64,000 nucleotides of DNA from Stutzerimonas xanthomarina DSM 18231 (GTDB lineage: Bacteria; Pseudomonadota; Gammaproteobacteria; Pseudomonadales; Pseudomonadaceae), in NCBI RefSeq assembly GCF_900129835.1, contig NZ_FQXA01000005.1, positions 186,001 through 250,000 of the forward strand, written 5' to 3'. The translations under genes were made by a program, and so were the position numbers. The notes under the pieces were generated by a model. It saw only the letters and a list, made by a program, of their open reading frames with translations, ran no database searches and had not been told where the DNA came from. The first letter of the stretch is position 1; each line of letters starts with the position of its first letter. Below are positions 44,250 through 53,434 of the stretch, piece after piece.

Positions 44250-44570
44250 ATGGCGTCAATCCTGCGTTTGCCCGACCAGCCTGAAGCCTGCGAGCTGTGC
44301 CTGCGGCAGGCGCCTTTGACCCGCCATCACCTGATTCCAAAAGCCTTGCACGGCAAAACCGGCATCCGAAAGCGCTTTCCTCGTGAGGAATGTATTACCG
44401 CAACGCTCTGGGTCTGCCGGCCCTGTCACAACCAGATTCATCGCCTGTTCAGCGAGAAGAAGCTGGCCCTCAGCTTCCACAGCCGCGACGCGCTGCTCGC
44501 CGACCCACGTCTGCGCACCTTCGTCGACTGGCTGTCGACCAAACCGGCCGGGTTCGTGCCGCGCCATTAG
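44250..44570 (+). CDS. HNH-nuclease-like small zinc-finger protein
   Basis: 106 residues. CELCLRQAPLTRHHLIPKA gives a C-x2-C and the His-His of an HNH motif, and VCRPCHNQIHRLFSEK gives the second C-x2-C and closing H-N...H. The arrangement is that of HNH endonucleases such as YisB-type small proteins. A GAGAGGT precedes the ATG. No mobile element or methylase is nearby, so it is not a typical restriction or homing gene. Function unproven. Confidence 0.7.
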   Translation: MASILRLPDQPEACELCLRQAPLTRHHLIPKALHGKTGIRKRFPREECITATLWVCRPCHNQIHRLFSEKKLALSFHSRDALLADPRLRTFVDWLSTKPAGFVPRH

Positions 44571-44733
44571 TTTCGAAAGAGCGTCTAGGTCGCTGCGTCG
44601 GAATAATTCGAAATAGTCTTCGGTTTGACATTTGTTAGATGTCGAAATGTCGCCGTTTGGTTATGATCGGCGCCCCAACTTCTCGGGTGCGCAATCGCGC
44701 ACGAACCGTCCCCCCTTATGCGTTAGGTGTCTC

Positions 44734-45999
44734 ATGCCTGAAATACTTCAGTACGTGCTGATCGGCCTCGCCGTGGCCGCTCTGCTCGGTGTCGTTCTTG
44801 AAGAAATCACTCACATCAACAAAGCCAAGGTCACGCTGTTCTTTGGCACCTTTGCTTGGATGTTGCTGTTCATTTTTTCCCCGGAAGGCGCCGAGCGCGA
44901 TCTGGTTCTGGAAAGTCTCAACGAGAACATTGCCGAAATCGCCGGGCTGTGGATATTCCTCGTCGCCGCGATGACCTTCGTCGCCTATCTGAACAAGAAA
45001 GGGTTGATTGAAAACCTGATCTATCTGGTCCTGCCCAAACAAATCAGCGAACGGCAGTTGCTGTTCCTGACCGCGACGTTCTGCTTCGTGTTTTCCTCGT
45101 TGGCGGACAACATTACCGCCACGCTGGTATCGATCACGCTGATCATGTCGCTCAAGCTCAGCGCCGAGAAGACGATCAAATATGCGGCGCTGGTGGTATT
45201 TGCAGTGAACTCGGGTGGCGTGGCGCTGATCACTGGTGACGTAACCACCTTGATGATCTTCCTCGCCGGGAAAGTACAGATTCTGCAACTGCTGCTGTTG
45301 GCGCTTCCGGCGTTCCTGGCGGTCATGCTGCTGGCGGCGATGCTCTCGCTGGGCATGAGCGGTCAGGTGGTGGTGGAGAGCCATCGCACCGATGTCCGCC
45401 GGGTCGATATTGCCATCGCGTTGATCTTCCTTGGCACCATTTTGTGCACCATCGCTGGTAACTTCTTCTTCCAGATACCGCCCGTGCTGACCTTCCTGAC
45501 CGGCTTGTCGATCATGTTTCTGGTGGCGCGCTTCTTCAGCGATGACATCGAAACCGATCCGATTCTGGAGTACGTGCGTCAAGTCGAATTCGAGACCCTG
45601 CTGTTCTTCCTCGGTATTCTGCTGCTGGTCGGCATGCTCAAGGAAATTCACGTGCTTGACGGACTGGTGCATATCTACGATCAGGTGCCCGCCGTGGTCG
45701 CCAACTACCTGATGGGCATCTTGTCCGCCGCGATCGACAACGTGCCGCTGACCGCTGCGCTGCTGAAGTCCGGGCTTGAAATGGGCATTGCCGAGTGGAT
45801 GGTCCTGACCTACGCGGTCGGCGTCGGCGGTTCGCTGCTGGTCATCGGTTCCGCGGCCGGCATCGTCGCCATGAGCAAGGTTCCGGGGCTGACGTTTGGA
45901 AGCTATCTCAAATACAGCCTGTACCTGTTCGTTGCGTTCAATCTTGGCTTTGCCGGCGTCTATCTGACCGGCCTGGTGGTGGCGGGCGCGCTGGGCTGA
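44734..45999 (+). CDS. nhaD: Sodium:proton antiporter NhaD
   Basis: 421 residues from the ATG at 44734, preceded by AGGTG; a longer frame to 44632 is unlikely. About 12 membrane helices. Sequence blocks ITHINKAKVTLFFGTFAW, SSLADNITATLVS, NSGGVALITGDVTTLM and AAIDNVPLTAALL are diagnostic of the NhaD family (Na+/H+ antiport, ion-transporter superfamily). It extrudes Na+ and Li+ at alkaline pH or high salt. Confidence 0.93.
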   Translation: MPEILQYVLIGLAVAALLGVVLEEITHINKAKVTLFFGTFAWMLLFIFSPEGAERDLVLESLNENIAEIAGLWIFLVAAMTFVAYLNKKGLIENLIYLVLPKQISERQLLFLTATFCFVFSSLADNITATLVSITLIMSLKLSAEKTIKYAALVVFAVNSGGVALITGDVTTLMIFLAGKVQILQLLLLALPAFLAVMLLAAMLSLGMSGQVVVESHRTDVRRVDIAIALIFLGTILCTIAGNFFFQIPPVLTFLTGLSIMFLVARFFSDDIETDPILEYVRQVEFETLLFFLGILLLVGMLKEIHVLDGLVHIYDQVPAVVANYLMGILSAAIDNVPLTAALLKSGLEMGIAEWMVLTYAVGVGGSLLVIGSAAGIVAMSKVPGLTFGSYLKYSLYLFVAFNLGFAGVYLTGLVVAGALG

Positions 46000-46046
46000 G
46001 TCGCGCTTGGGGCGGCCGCTCATAGCCGTTGGATGAGCTGCCGCGC

Positions 46047-46850
46047 TTACCAGTGCAGGTTGAAGTGCGAACCGAGCACGAATTGATCATCGAGCAGGTC
46101 CCAGCGTTCGACGCAGACTTTCTTGTCAGCGCCTGGGTGCAGCTTCATCCGGTTGAACGAGTTCGGCGAAGTGCCACGCACGCGTGACGAGAGTGTGGTC
46201 CCGGCCTGAACCATCCAGATCTCGCGCGACAGCGCCGTGTATTGCTTGGACAAGGGCAATACATAGGGCAAGTGGATGTGCCCGCCCATCACCAGGTCCA
46301 ACCCCTCATCGGCCCAGCGGTGCAACGCAGCATCGGCGTTGTGCTGCAGGTTGCTCAAATCGCTCAACACCATCGCGCCGAATGGCTGGTGTGCCACGAC
46401 AATGCGTACCTTGTTCGGATCGCTCTGCTTGAGCCGCTGCGTGACGGCCTGCACTTGCTCGTCCGTCACCAGTCCATCCTTGTGCCGCCGCGGGTGGGTG
46501 GTGTTGAGACCGATCACCAATATCTCGTCGTTTTCGAAAGTCGGCTCCAGCTCTTCGCCGAAGTGGCGACGATAGTTGCGGTAGGGCATGAGAAAGCGAG
46601 CGAAGACGTTGTACAGCGGGATGTCATGGTTACCCGGAATCACCAGCGCTTCTGGGATGCCGTGACCCTGCAGGCGCTTGACGAAGGCCTGGGCGTCGGC
46701 GAACTGTCCGGCCTTGGCGCGCTGTGTGATGTCGCCGGAAAAGATCAGCAGATCCGCACCGTGCTCGCGCACGTGGTCTTCCATGGCTTGCACGACGGCG
46801 GCCTGTTCGGTGCCGAAGTGGGTGTCGGAAATCTGCACGATACTGGTCAT
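46047..46850 (-). CDS. Calcineurin-like metallophosphoesterase (class III PDE/CpdA-like)
   Basis: 267 residues from the ATG at 46850; a longer frame extends through the riboswitch region and is not real. Metal ligands are QISDTHFG, FSGDITQ, PGNHDIPLYN, AHQPFG and GGHIHLPY, all in order for the family. Possible substrates include cAMP (CpdA) or nucleotides; it cannot be distinguished by sequence. Divergent from the cobalamin operon. Confidence 0.88.
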   Translation of the reverse strand: MTSIVQISDTHFGTEQAAVVQAMEDHVREHGADLLIFSGDITQRAKAGQFADAQAFVKRLQGHGIPEALVIPGNHDIPLYNVFARFLMPYRNYRRHFGEELEPTFENDEILVIGLNTTHPRRHKDGLVTDEQVQAVTQRLKQSDPNKVRIVVAHQPFGAMVLSDLSNLQHNADAALHRWADEGLDLVMGGHIHLPYVLPLSKQYTALSREIWMVQAGTTLSSRVRGTSPNSFNRMKLHPGADKKVCVERWDLLDDQFVLGSHFNLHW

Positions 46851-47024
46851 GGGTGGCTGTGTTCTCGTCTGATGTGCGTGACGGGCGGCATTGTTGCATT
46901 CGAAGCCAATCGGCGCCGGGTGTTCCGGCAAATTGCTGACAGCGGCATCTAAACGTGCCGCGGCGTAGCGTCCGGATCGCTTTCGGTTGCGCTGTGCAGG
47001 GCCTTGGACTACCCTCCGCGCTGC

Positions 47025-47215
47025 TTCAGGTGCCCCCTGGCTAAAAGCCAGTGGGTGAAACAGGGAAGCCGGTTCATTCGATGAAGATTCCGGCGCTGCC
47101 CCCGCAACGGTAGGCGAGACAGGACACCGCTCACAGCCACTGTGCCACAGGCATGGGAACGCCGCGGTTCCGGGATGCAAGGCATCCGCTCGCAAGCCCG
47201 GAGACCGGCCTGTCG
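47025..47215 (+). ncRNA. Cobalamin (AdoCbl) riboswitch
   Basis: The core is visible: GGTGCCCCCTGGC at the 5' end, GGGTGAAACAGGGAAGCC, GCTGCCCCCGCAACGGTAG, and the B12 box GACAGGACACC with CAGCCACTGTG. It closes at AGCCCGGAGACCGGCCTG. This is the standard btuB/cob leader. It should repress translation or transcription of the TonB receptor and the downstream cob operon when adenosylcobalamin is high. Confidence 0.95.
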
Positions 47216-47337
47216 CATTCCACGGCAGTGCGGCGGGCGCTGATCGGGGTGCGGCTGCTTGCACCTGCGCTCCTTTCGCATTCTCCGTCTGCCCTTATCG
47301 ACTGTTGTCGTGCGGCGGGCATGACGGAGACCTGAAC

Positions 47338-49212
47338 TTGACCTGCAAGATCCTCAACACCTCGGCAGCGTGCGTGCTGCTTGGCTATGCTTCGCTGTCC
47401 GATGCTCAGCCGATCCAGCCGCTGAATCTCAACGAACAGGTGGTAACGGCCACGCGCACCGAGCAGGTGCTCAGTCGTATTGCCTCCACCAGCGTCATCA
47501 CTCGCGAACAGATTGTGCGCAGCCAGGTGCAGAGCGTTCCTGAACTGCTACGCGGCTTGGTGGGCGTCAACGTCACCTCCAATGGTGGCCGCGGCAAGAC
47601 CTCGTCCGTCTACGTGCGCGGTACCAGCAGCCAGCATCTGCTGGTGCTGGTCGATGGGGTGAAAATCGGTTCGGCGACGTCAGGCGGCGCATCGCTGGAA
47701 AACATTCCGGTCGAGCAGATCGAACGTATCGAACTGGTCCGTGGACCGCGTTCCAGCCTGTACGGCTCGGAAGCCGTGGGCGGGGTCATGCAGATCTTCA
47801 CGCGGCGCGGTGAAAGCGAAGGGTTCAAACCCTATTTTTCGGCAGGTGCCGGCAATCGTTCCAGCTTCGACGGTACTGCTGGCCTCTCTGGTAACCAGGG
47901 TGCCGGCTGGTTCAATCTCGGCGTGGCAAGCGCCTCAACCGACGGTATCAATTCGCGGGCCTATCGGCCTACCGCGCCACGCGCATACGAAGCTGATGCC
48001 GACGGCTATCGCGAGCTGTCCGGCGCTTTGCGCGGCGGCTATCGTTTCGATAACGGACTGCAGCTGGATGGCAGCTGGTTGCACGTCGACACCCACAGCG
48101 ACTACGACTCTCGGTCCACTTCAGGTGCAACTGGCCGCTTTGCCTATAGTGACGGCAGCCAACAAGTCATCGGCGGCCGAGCACGATTTACGCCGTTCGA
48201 TCCGTGGCTGGTGACTCTGCAGGCCGGACACAGCGAAGACAACACGGATAATTTCCGCGACGGTCGCTTCTATTCGCGTTTTGACACCAAGCGTGATTCT
48301 TTCAATTGGCAGAACGACTTCAGCGTGGCCGACGACCAATTGCTCACCCTGGGTTTTGATTACCAGCAAGACCGCATCGACGTCACCGACGACTATGCGG
48401 TGGACACTCGAGATAACAAGGGCGCCTACCTGCAGTATCAGGGCCGCTTCGGCCGTCATGGCCTGTTGGCTGGCCTGCGTCGTGATGACAACGAGCAGTT
48501 CGGCAACCATGACACCGGCAACCTTGGCTGGAGCTATGACCTGCGCGAAAACCTGGTGCTGAGCGCGTCCTACGGCACGGCATTCAAGGCGCCCACCTTC
48601 AACGATCTATACGCGCCGGACACCGGCTTCACGGCCGGCAATCCCAACCTGCAGCCTGAAGAGTCGCAAAGCTACGAGCTGGGTTTGAGGGGTGAGCAGC
48701 GATGGGGTGAGTGGAGCCTAAACGCGTTCGAAAATCGGATTGAGGACCTGATCATCTGGGCCGGTAGCAGCCCGATGCAGCCGCAGAACGTCGACGTGGC
48801 GCGCATCCGCGGGATCGAGGGCGTTGTCGGCACTGATCTGCTGGGCTGGGATGTTGTCACCTCGGTGACAGTTCTCGATCCTCAGGACCGCAGCAAGGCC
48901 AATCACGGGCATCTGCTGCCACGTCGTGCAAAACGTTCGCTGAATGTCGATCTGGATCGCGCCATCGGCCGCTTCGCTATCGGCACGACGCTGTATGCCG
49001 CAAGCGAACGTTTCGACAGATCCAGCAATACCGATGCTGAGCGTTTGCCCGGCTATGCCCTGGTCGATCTGCGGGGCGAATACCGTCTCGATGATGCCTG
49101 GCGGCTGCAGGCAAAGCTGAGCAACCTGTTCGACCGCGACTACGAAACCATCCAGACCTATGAACAGCCCGGCCGCGCGATCCATTTCACGATCCGCTAC
49201 CAAGCCCTCTAA
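47338..49212 (+). CDS. btuB: TonB-dependent outer-membrane cobalamin receptor
   Basis: 624 residues from the TTG at 47338, chosen for GGAG 7 nt upstream and because it begins a signal peptide (TCKILNTSAACVLLGYASLS). The TonB box is in EQVVTATRTEQVLSR, followed by a plug domain (about 35-145) with ITREQIVRSQVQSVPELL, and a 22-strand barrel ending in IHFTIRYQAL. The length and B12 riboswitch fit BtuB. Confidence 0.92.
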   Translation: MTCKILNTSAACVLLGYASLSDAQPIQPLNLNEQVVTATRTEQVLSRIASTSVITREQIVRSQVQSVPELLRGLVGVNVTSNGGRGKTSSVYVRGTSSQHLLVLVDGVKIGSATSGGASLENIPVEQIERIELVRGPRSSLYGSEAVGGVMQIFTRRGESEGFKPYFSAGAGNRSSFDGTAGLSGNQGAGWFNLGVASASTDGINSRAYRPTAPRAYEADADGYRELSGALRGGYRFDNGLQLDGSWLHVDTHSDYDSRSTSGATGRFAYSDGSQQVIGGRARFTPFDPWLVTLQAGHSEDNTDNFRDGRFYSRFDTKRDSFNWQNDFSVADDQLLTLGFDYQQDRIDVTDDYAVDTRDNKGAYLQYQGRFGRHGLLAGLRRDDNEQFGNHDTGNLGWSYDLRENLVLSASYGTAFKAPTFNDLYAPDTGFTAGNPNLQPEESQSYELGLRGEQRWGEWSLNAFENRIEDLIIWAGSSPMQPQNVDVARIRGIEGVVGTDLLGWDVVTSVTVLDPQDRSKANHGHLLPRRAKRSLNVDLDRAIGRFAIGTTLYAASERFDRSSNTDAERLPGYALVDLRGEYRLDDAWRLQAKLSNLFDRDYETIQTYEQPGRAIHFTIRYQAL

Positions 49213-49248
49213 TCGCGCCCGCTGGCGTGTCGCCCAAAGGAGAACACG

Positions 49249-49818
49249 ATGATCAAACTATCCCCAAAAGCCCAACTGGCGGTCGGTCTGGCGCTGGTCG
49301 CGCTGATGGCCATGACCCGCGGCCAGCATTTCGCTTCGCTCAACCTGCCAAGCGCCTCCTGGGCAGTGTTCTTTCTGGCGGGTGTGCTGCTGGCGCCGCG
49401 TTGGGTGTTCCCGGCTTTGTTCGTTGAGGCCTCGCTGCTGGATTTTGTGGCCATTGAATGGCAGGGCGTGAGCAGCTACTGCGTATCACCGGCGTACTGG
49501 ATGCTGGTGCCTGCCTACGGCTCCCTGTATCTCGGCGGACGGATGTATGCGCGGTTGCACCGTGATCACCTCAGCAGCCTGCCATTGTTGGCGGGCCTGG
49601 TAATACTCAGCGCCTTCGTGTGCTACCTGTTTTCGGGCGGCGGTTTCCTGTTCTTTTCCGGGCGCTATCCGGATCCGAACCTGGCGCAGCTGGCCGAGCG
49701 CATCGGCACGTACTATCCCCGTTATCTGGGCAATCTCGCGTTATATGTCGGCACCGCAGCGGTGATGTTTGTTGGCCTGCGTGCCTGGAACGCACAACGC
49801 CAAGGAGCCTGCTCATGA
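49249..49818 (+). CDS. Integral membrane protein in the cobalamin operon
   Basis: 189 residues, about 5-6 hydrophobic helices, AAAGGAG before the ATG. Segments such as LPSASWAVFFLAGVLLAPRW and YLFSGGGFLFFSGRYPD resemble small membrane components of vitamin uptake, such as the S component of ECF transporters, but I cannot confirm the family. The stop overlaps the cobO start by 4 bp, so it is coupled to cob synthesis. Inferred role: inner-membrane uptake or handling of corrinoids. Confidence 0.75.
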   Translation: MIKLSPKAQLAVGLALVALMAMTRGQHFASLNLPSASWAVFFLAGVLLAPRWVFPALFVEASLLDFVAIEWQGVSSYCVSPAYWMLVPAYGSLYLGGRMYARLHRDHLSSLPLLAGLVILSAFVCYLFSGGGFLFFSGRYPDPNLAQLAERIGTYYPRYLGNLALYVGTAAVMFVGLRAWNAQRQGACS

Positions 49819-50426
49819 ATGAGTCCAGTGAGCGCGATACCCGTCACAAGGCGCGCATGCAGCGTAAAAAGGCCGTTGTAGACGAGAAGATTGCCGAAGC
49901 GCAGGACGAGTACGGCCTCCTGCTTGTGCACACCGGCAATGGCAAGGGCAAGAGCAGTTCGGCCTTCGGTATGGTCGCGCGTGCGCTCGGCCACGGCATC
50001 AAGGTCGGCGTGGTGCAGTTCATCAAAGGCGCGGCGAGTACCGGCGAGGAGAGTTTCTTCCGACGCTTCCCCGATGAGGTTCGCTATCACGTGATGGGCG
50101 AGGGGTTCACCTGGGAGACCCAGGACCGCCAGCGTGACATCGCCAAGGCAAAGGAGGCGTGGAACGTCGCCGCACAGCTACTGGCTGATCCAGACATTGG
50201 CCTTGTCGTGCTGGATGAGCTGAACATTGCCCTTAAGTACGGCTATCTGGAACTGGACACGATCCTCGCTGATATCGAGTCGCGACCGCTATTGCAGCAT
50301 GTGGTGGTCACCGGCCGCGGCGCGCCGCCGGGCCTGATCGAGGCCGCCGATACCGTGACTGAAATGAGCTTGGTCAAACATGCGTTCAAGTCAGGCGTAA
50401 AGGCGCAGAAAGGGGTGGAGTTCTGA
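49815..50426 (+). CDS. cobO: Corrinoid adenosyltransferase (CobO/BtuR)
   Basis: 203 residues; P-loop HTGNGKGKSSSAFG (about 39-52) and LDELNIALKYGYL, the features of the CobA/BtuR/CobO ATP:cob(I)alamin adenosyltransferases. It adenosylates the cobalt of cobyrinic acid a,c-diamide or scavenged corrinoids. The ATG overlaps the previous stop by 4 bp. Confidence 0.95.
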   Translation: MNESSERDTRHKARMQRKKAVVDEKIAEAQDEYGLLLVHTGNGKGKSSSAFGMVARALGHGIKVGVVQFIKGAASTGEESFFRRFPDEVRYHVMGEGFTWETQDRQRDIAKAKEAWNVAAQLLADPDIGLVVLDELNIALKYGYLELDTILADIESRPLLQHVVVTGRGAPPGLIEAADTVTEMSLVKHAFKSGVKAQKGVEF

Positions 50427-50445
50427 TGTCTGCTTTGACGACGAG

Positions 50446-50520
50446 CGTAGGGTGGATGACGCGTTTTTCATCCGCCGTTGGCGTTGGTGGTGGATGGGTG
50501 AAGCGTTATCCACCCTACGG
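50446..50520. repeat. REP-like inverted repeat between cobO and cobB
   Basis: Outer arms CGTAGGGTGGAT (50446-50457) and ATCCACCCTACG (50508-50519) are exact complements; internal segments also pair. Such palindromic GTAGGGTGGAT elements are scattered as REPs in the P. stutzeri group (general knowledge, not checked here). It breaks the otherwise nearly gapless cob operon and lies inside a spurious N-terminal extension of the cobB frame. Confidence 0.75.
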
Positions 50521-50571
50521 TGCCGCACCATTTGCGCAGGGCTCGATCTCCGTCCCGAGTGCGATCGCACG

Positions 50572-51867
50572 ATGAGCGGGCCACGCCAGTGCCCAGCCTT
50601 GTTGATAGCCGCACCCGCCTCAGGCCAGGGTAAAACCACCGTAACGGCTGGCCTGGCGCGCTTGCACACCCGCGAAGGCAAACGAGTCCGGGTCTTCAAG
50701 TGCGGCCCGGATTTTCTCGATCCAATGGTGCTGGCCCGCGCCAGTGGCCACCCGGTCTATCAGCTCGATTTGTGGATGGTTGGCGAGGCCGAAAGCCGTT
50801 GCTTGCTGTGGGAAGCGGCGGGCGATGCCGACCTCATCCTTATCGAAGGTGTGATGGGACTGTTCGATGGCGCGCCCTCGGCGGCCGATCTGGCGCGGCA
50901 GTTTGGCGTGCCGGTATTGGCGGTGGTCGACGGATCGGCCATGGCGCAGACATTCGGGGCGCTCGCTCACGGTTTGGCCAGCTATCAGCCGGATCTGCCG
51001 TTTGCCGGCGTGCTGGCTAACCGGGTCGGCAGCAGTCGCCATGGCGAGATCCTGCGTGATTGCCTAACGGAGCAGATAGGCTGGTTCGGTGCGTTGCCTC
51101 GCGGAGAATCCGTAGGCATTCCCAGCCGCCACTTGGGCCTTGTGCAAGCGCAGGAATTGGCTGATCTGGATGTCCGGCTCGATGCGGCTGCCGATGCCCT
51201 CGCGGCAAGCGCGGATTGCAGGCTGCCGGCAGCGGTCAGCTTCTCGCCATCGCCATCCGAGAAGCTGCCTAAGTTGTTGAGCGGGGTGCGTATCGGTGTG
51301 GCGCGTGACGCTGCTTTCTCCTTTATCTATCAGGCCAACCTCGATCTGCTACAGGCGCTCGGTGCGCAATTGCTGTTTTTCTCGCCGCTGCGGTCTTCCC
51401 GTTTGCCTGCCGTAGATAGTCTTTACCTGCCTGGTGGCTACCCGGAACTGCACCTGCAGGCATTGAGCCGTAACCACACAATGGCAGAAGCAATACGCGC
51501 CCATCATGAAGCCGGCAAGCCTACGCTCGCCGAATGTGGCGGCATGCTCTATCTACTCGACGGCCTGACGGGCCAGGACGGGGTGCGCGAAGACATGCTT
51601 GGCCTGATGCCCGGCGAAGCGACGATGCAGAAGCGTTTTACCGCGCTGGCGCTGCAGGAAGTACAGCTGCCGGAGGGGCGCTTGCGCGGCCACACCTTTC
51701 ACCATTCTTCCCTTGAGTCGCCGATGCAGCCGCTGGCGCGAGGTGAATGCCCGAACTACAAACGCACTGCCGAGGCGGTCTACCGGCAGGGGCGGCTGAC
51801 GGCTTCCTACATTCATTTCTACATGCCGTCCAATCCCATTGCGACCGCGGCGATGCTCAGCCCATGA
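50572..51867 (+). CDS. cobB: Cobyrinic acid a,c-diamide synthase
   Basis: 431 residues from the ATG at 50572. P-loop APASGQGKTTVTAGLARL, a dethiobiotin-synthetase-like N-domain and a class I glutamine amidotransferase C-domain with catalytic Cys322 in LAECGGMLYLL. It amidates the a and c side chains of the corrin ring. The longer frame upstream crosses the REP-like element and is rejected as a start. The ribosome site is weak. The following bluB start overlaps the stop by 4 bp. Confidence 0.92.
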   Translation: MSGPRQCPALLIAAPASGQGKTTVTAGLARLHTREGKRVRVFKCGPDFLDPMVLARASGHPVYQLDLWMVGEAESRCLLWEAAGDADLILIEGVMGLFDGAPSAADLARQFGVPVLAVVDGSAMAQTFGALAHGLASYQPDLPFAGVLANRVGSSRHGEILRDCLTEQIGWFGALPRGESVGIPSRHLGLVQAQELADLDVRLDAAADALAASADCRLPAAVSFSPSPSEKLPKLLSGVRIGVARDAAFSFIYQANLDLLQALGAQLLFFSPLRSSRLPAVDSLYLPGGYPELHLQALSRNHTMAEAIRAHHEAGKPTLAECGGMLYLLDGLTGQDGVREDMLGLMPGEATMQKRFTALALQEVQLPEGRLRGHTFHHSSLESPMQPLARGECPNYKRTAEAVYRQGRLTASYIHFYMPSNPIATAAMLSP

Positions 51868-52514
51868 GCGAGTTTGCCTTTACTGACGAACAGCGCGCAG
51901 GGGTTTACCGGGCGATTAGCGAGCGCCGCGACATGCGTCACTTCAGCGGTGGCGAGGTCGCACCTGAGCTGCTGGCGCGCCTGCTCGAGGCTGCGCATCA
52001 GGCGCCCAGCGTTGGCTTGATGCAGCCTTGGCGGTTTGTGCGTATCAGCCGTCCCGAATTGCGCAATGCAATTGCTGAGCTGGTCGAGCAGGAGCGTCAC
52101 TTGACCGCCGCTGCGCTGGGCGAGCGCGGCGAGGCCTTCATGAAGCTCAAGGTCGAGGGCATTCATGATTGCGCCGAATTACTGGTCGTTGCGCTGATGG
52201 ACGGCCGCGAAACACATGTGTTTGGTCGTCGCACGCTACCGGAAATGGACATCGCTTCGGCCGCCTGTGCGATCCAGAATCTCTGGCTCGCGGCGCGGGC
52301 CGAGGGGCTGGGTATGGGTTGGGTCTCGCTGTTCGATCCTGACGCGCTGGCGAATCTGCTGCAGATGCCCGTCGGCGCCAAACCAGTTGCGGTGATCTGC
52401 CTGGGACCGGTGCTCGAATTTTATCCCGCGCCAATGCTCAAGCTCGAAGGCTGGACCGAGCCGAGACCGCTTTCCGAGTTGCTATTCGAGGACTTCTGGG
52501 GCCAGCAATCGTGA
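51864..52514 (+). CDS. bluB: 5,6-dimethylbenzimidazole synthase BluB
   Basis: 216 residues, nitroreductase fold. [12 protein letters not shown] (flavin phosphate contacts), [14 protein letters not shown] and [10 protein letters not shown] are BluB signatures. It cleaves reduced FMN with oxygen to form the lower ligand DMB, so the organism is equipped for aerobic B12 assembly. Overlaps both neighbours by 4 bp. Confidence 0.93.
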   Translation: MSEFAFTDEQRAGVYRAISERRDMRHFSGGEVAPELLARLLEAAHQAPSVGLMQPWRFVRISRPELRNAIAELVEQERHLTAAALGERGEAFMKLKVEGIHDCAELLVVALMDGRETHVFGRRTLPEMDIASAACAIQNLWLAARAEGLGMGWVSLFDPDALANLLQMPVGAKPVAVICLGPVLEFYPAPMLKLEGWTEPRPLSELLFEDFWGQQS

Positions 52515-53434
52515 GTGTTGCGCTAAGTTGCTTGGCTGGGATAGCGCTTGACGCTCTGCTCGGCGAACCTCGTCGCGGTCATCCGCTGGCTGCGTTCGGC
52601 AAACTGGCCGATCGGCTCGAGCATCACTTCAACGGGCCCGGCGGTCGCGGCTGGCGCAGCCATGGCGTTACCGCCTGGTGCCTTGCCGTGCTACCACTGA
52701 CGGGATTGGCGTGGCTGCTCGGTTCGTTGCCGACTGTTGGTTGGCTGGTTGAGATTTGCTTGCTCTACATGGCTTTGGGACTGCGCAGCCTTGGCGACCA
52801 TCTGCTGCCGGTAGCTCGGGCGCTGCGCCAGGGTGACTTGGCTGAGGCGCGCCAGCGCGTCGGCTTTATCGTCAGCCGCGATACACGTGAACTCGACGAG
52901 CAGGGCGTCGCCCGAGCCGCGACCGAGTCCGCATTGGAGAATGGTAGCGATGCGGTATTCGCTGCGCTGTTCTGGTTCGTTCTGGCGGGCGCGCCGGGCG
53001 TGGTGCTGTATCGACTGTCCAATACCCTCGATGCCATGTGGGGTTACCGCAATCAGCGATTCGAGCGATTCGGTTGGGCTGCGGCGCGGATCGATGACGG
53101 ACTTAATTTCATACCGGCCAGGCTGGTTGCGCTGACCTATGCATTGTTGGGGCAGACGCACCGTGCCTGGCGCTGCTGGCGTACCCAGGCCCCACTGTGG
53201 GACAGCCCCAACGCCGGCCCCGTAATGGCTGCTGGGGCCGGTGCGTTAGGCGTGGCGTTGGGCGGTCCAGCCGTCTACCACGGCGAGGTGCATCACAGAC
53301 CCATGCTCGGAGAAGGCGAAGCGCCTCAGGCTCGAGACATCGAGCGCGCACTGGACATGGTCTGGGCGGGGGTCGGTCTCTGGTTGCTGGTGTTGTTGTT
53401 GGCGCTTTTGTTAAGAGGCTGGATGCATGCTTGA
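52511..53434 (+). CDS. cobD: Adenosylcobinamide-phosphate synthase
   Basis: 307 residues of the CbiB/CobD family, about 5-7 membrane helices, opening [26 protein letters not shown], with [30 protein letters not shown] as core. It attaches (R)-1-amino-2-propanol phosphate to adenosylcobyric acid. GTG start within a 4-bp overlap (GTGA). Confidence 0.93.
   Translation: MSVALSCLAGIALDALLGEPRRGHPLAAFGKLADRLEHHFNGPGGRGWRSHGVTAWCLAVLPLTGLAWLLGSLPTVGWLVEICLLYMALGLRSLGDHLLPVARALRQGDLAEARQRVGFIVSRDTRELDEQGVARAATESALENGSDAVFAALFWFVLAGAPGVVLYRLSNTLDAMWGYRNQRFERFGWAAARIDDGLNFIPARLVALTYALLGQTHRAWRCWRTQAPLWDSPNAGPVMAAGAGALGVALGGPAVYHGEVHHRPMLGEGEAPQARDIERALDMVWAGVGLWLLVLLLALLLRGWMHA

Noticed and set aside
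44716..46023. 435-codon minus-strand frame opposite nhaD
   Set aside because: It is a Gln/His/Asp/Arg-rich mirror of a membrane-protein gene, a usual artefact.
46851..47264. N-terminal extension of the metallophosphoesterase
   Set aside because: It runs antisense through the cobalamin riboswitch; the family N-terminus starts at 46850.
50452..50571. 40-codon N-terminal extension of cobB
   Set aside because: It is encoded by the REP-like palindrome and has no family similarity; CobB begins at the P-loop just after 50572.
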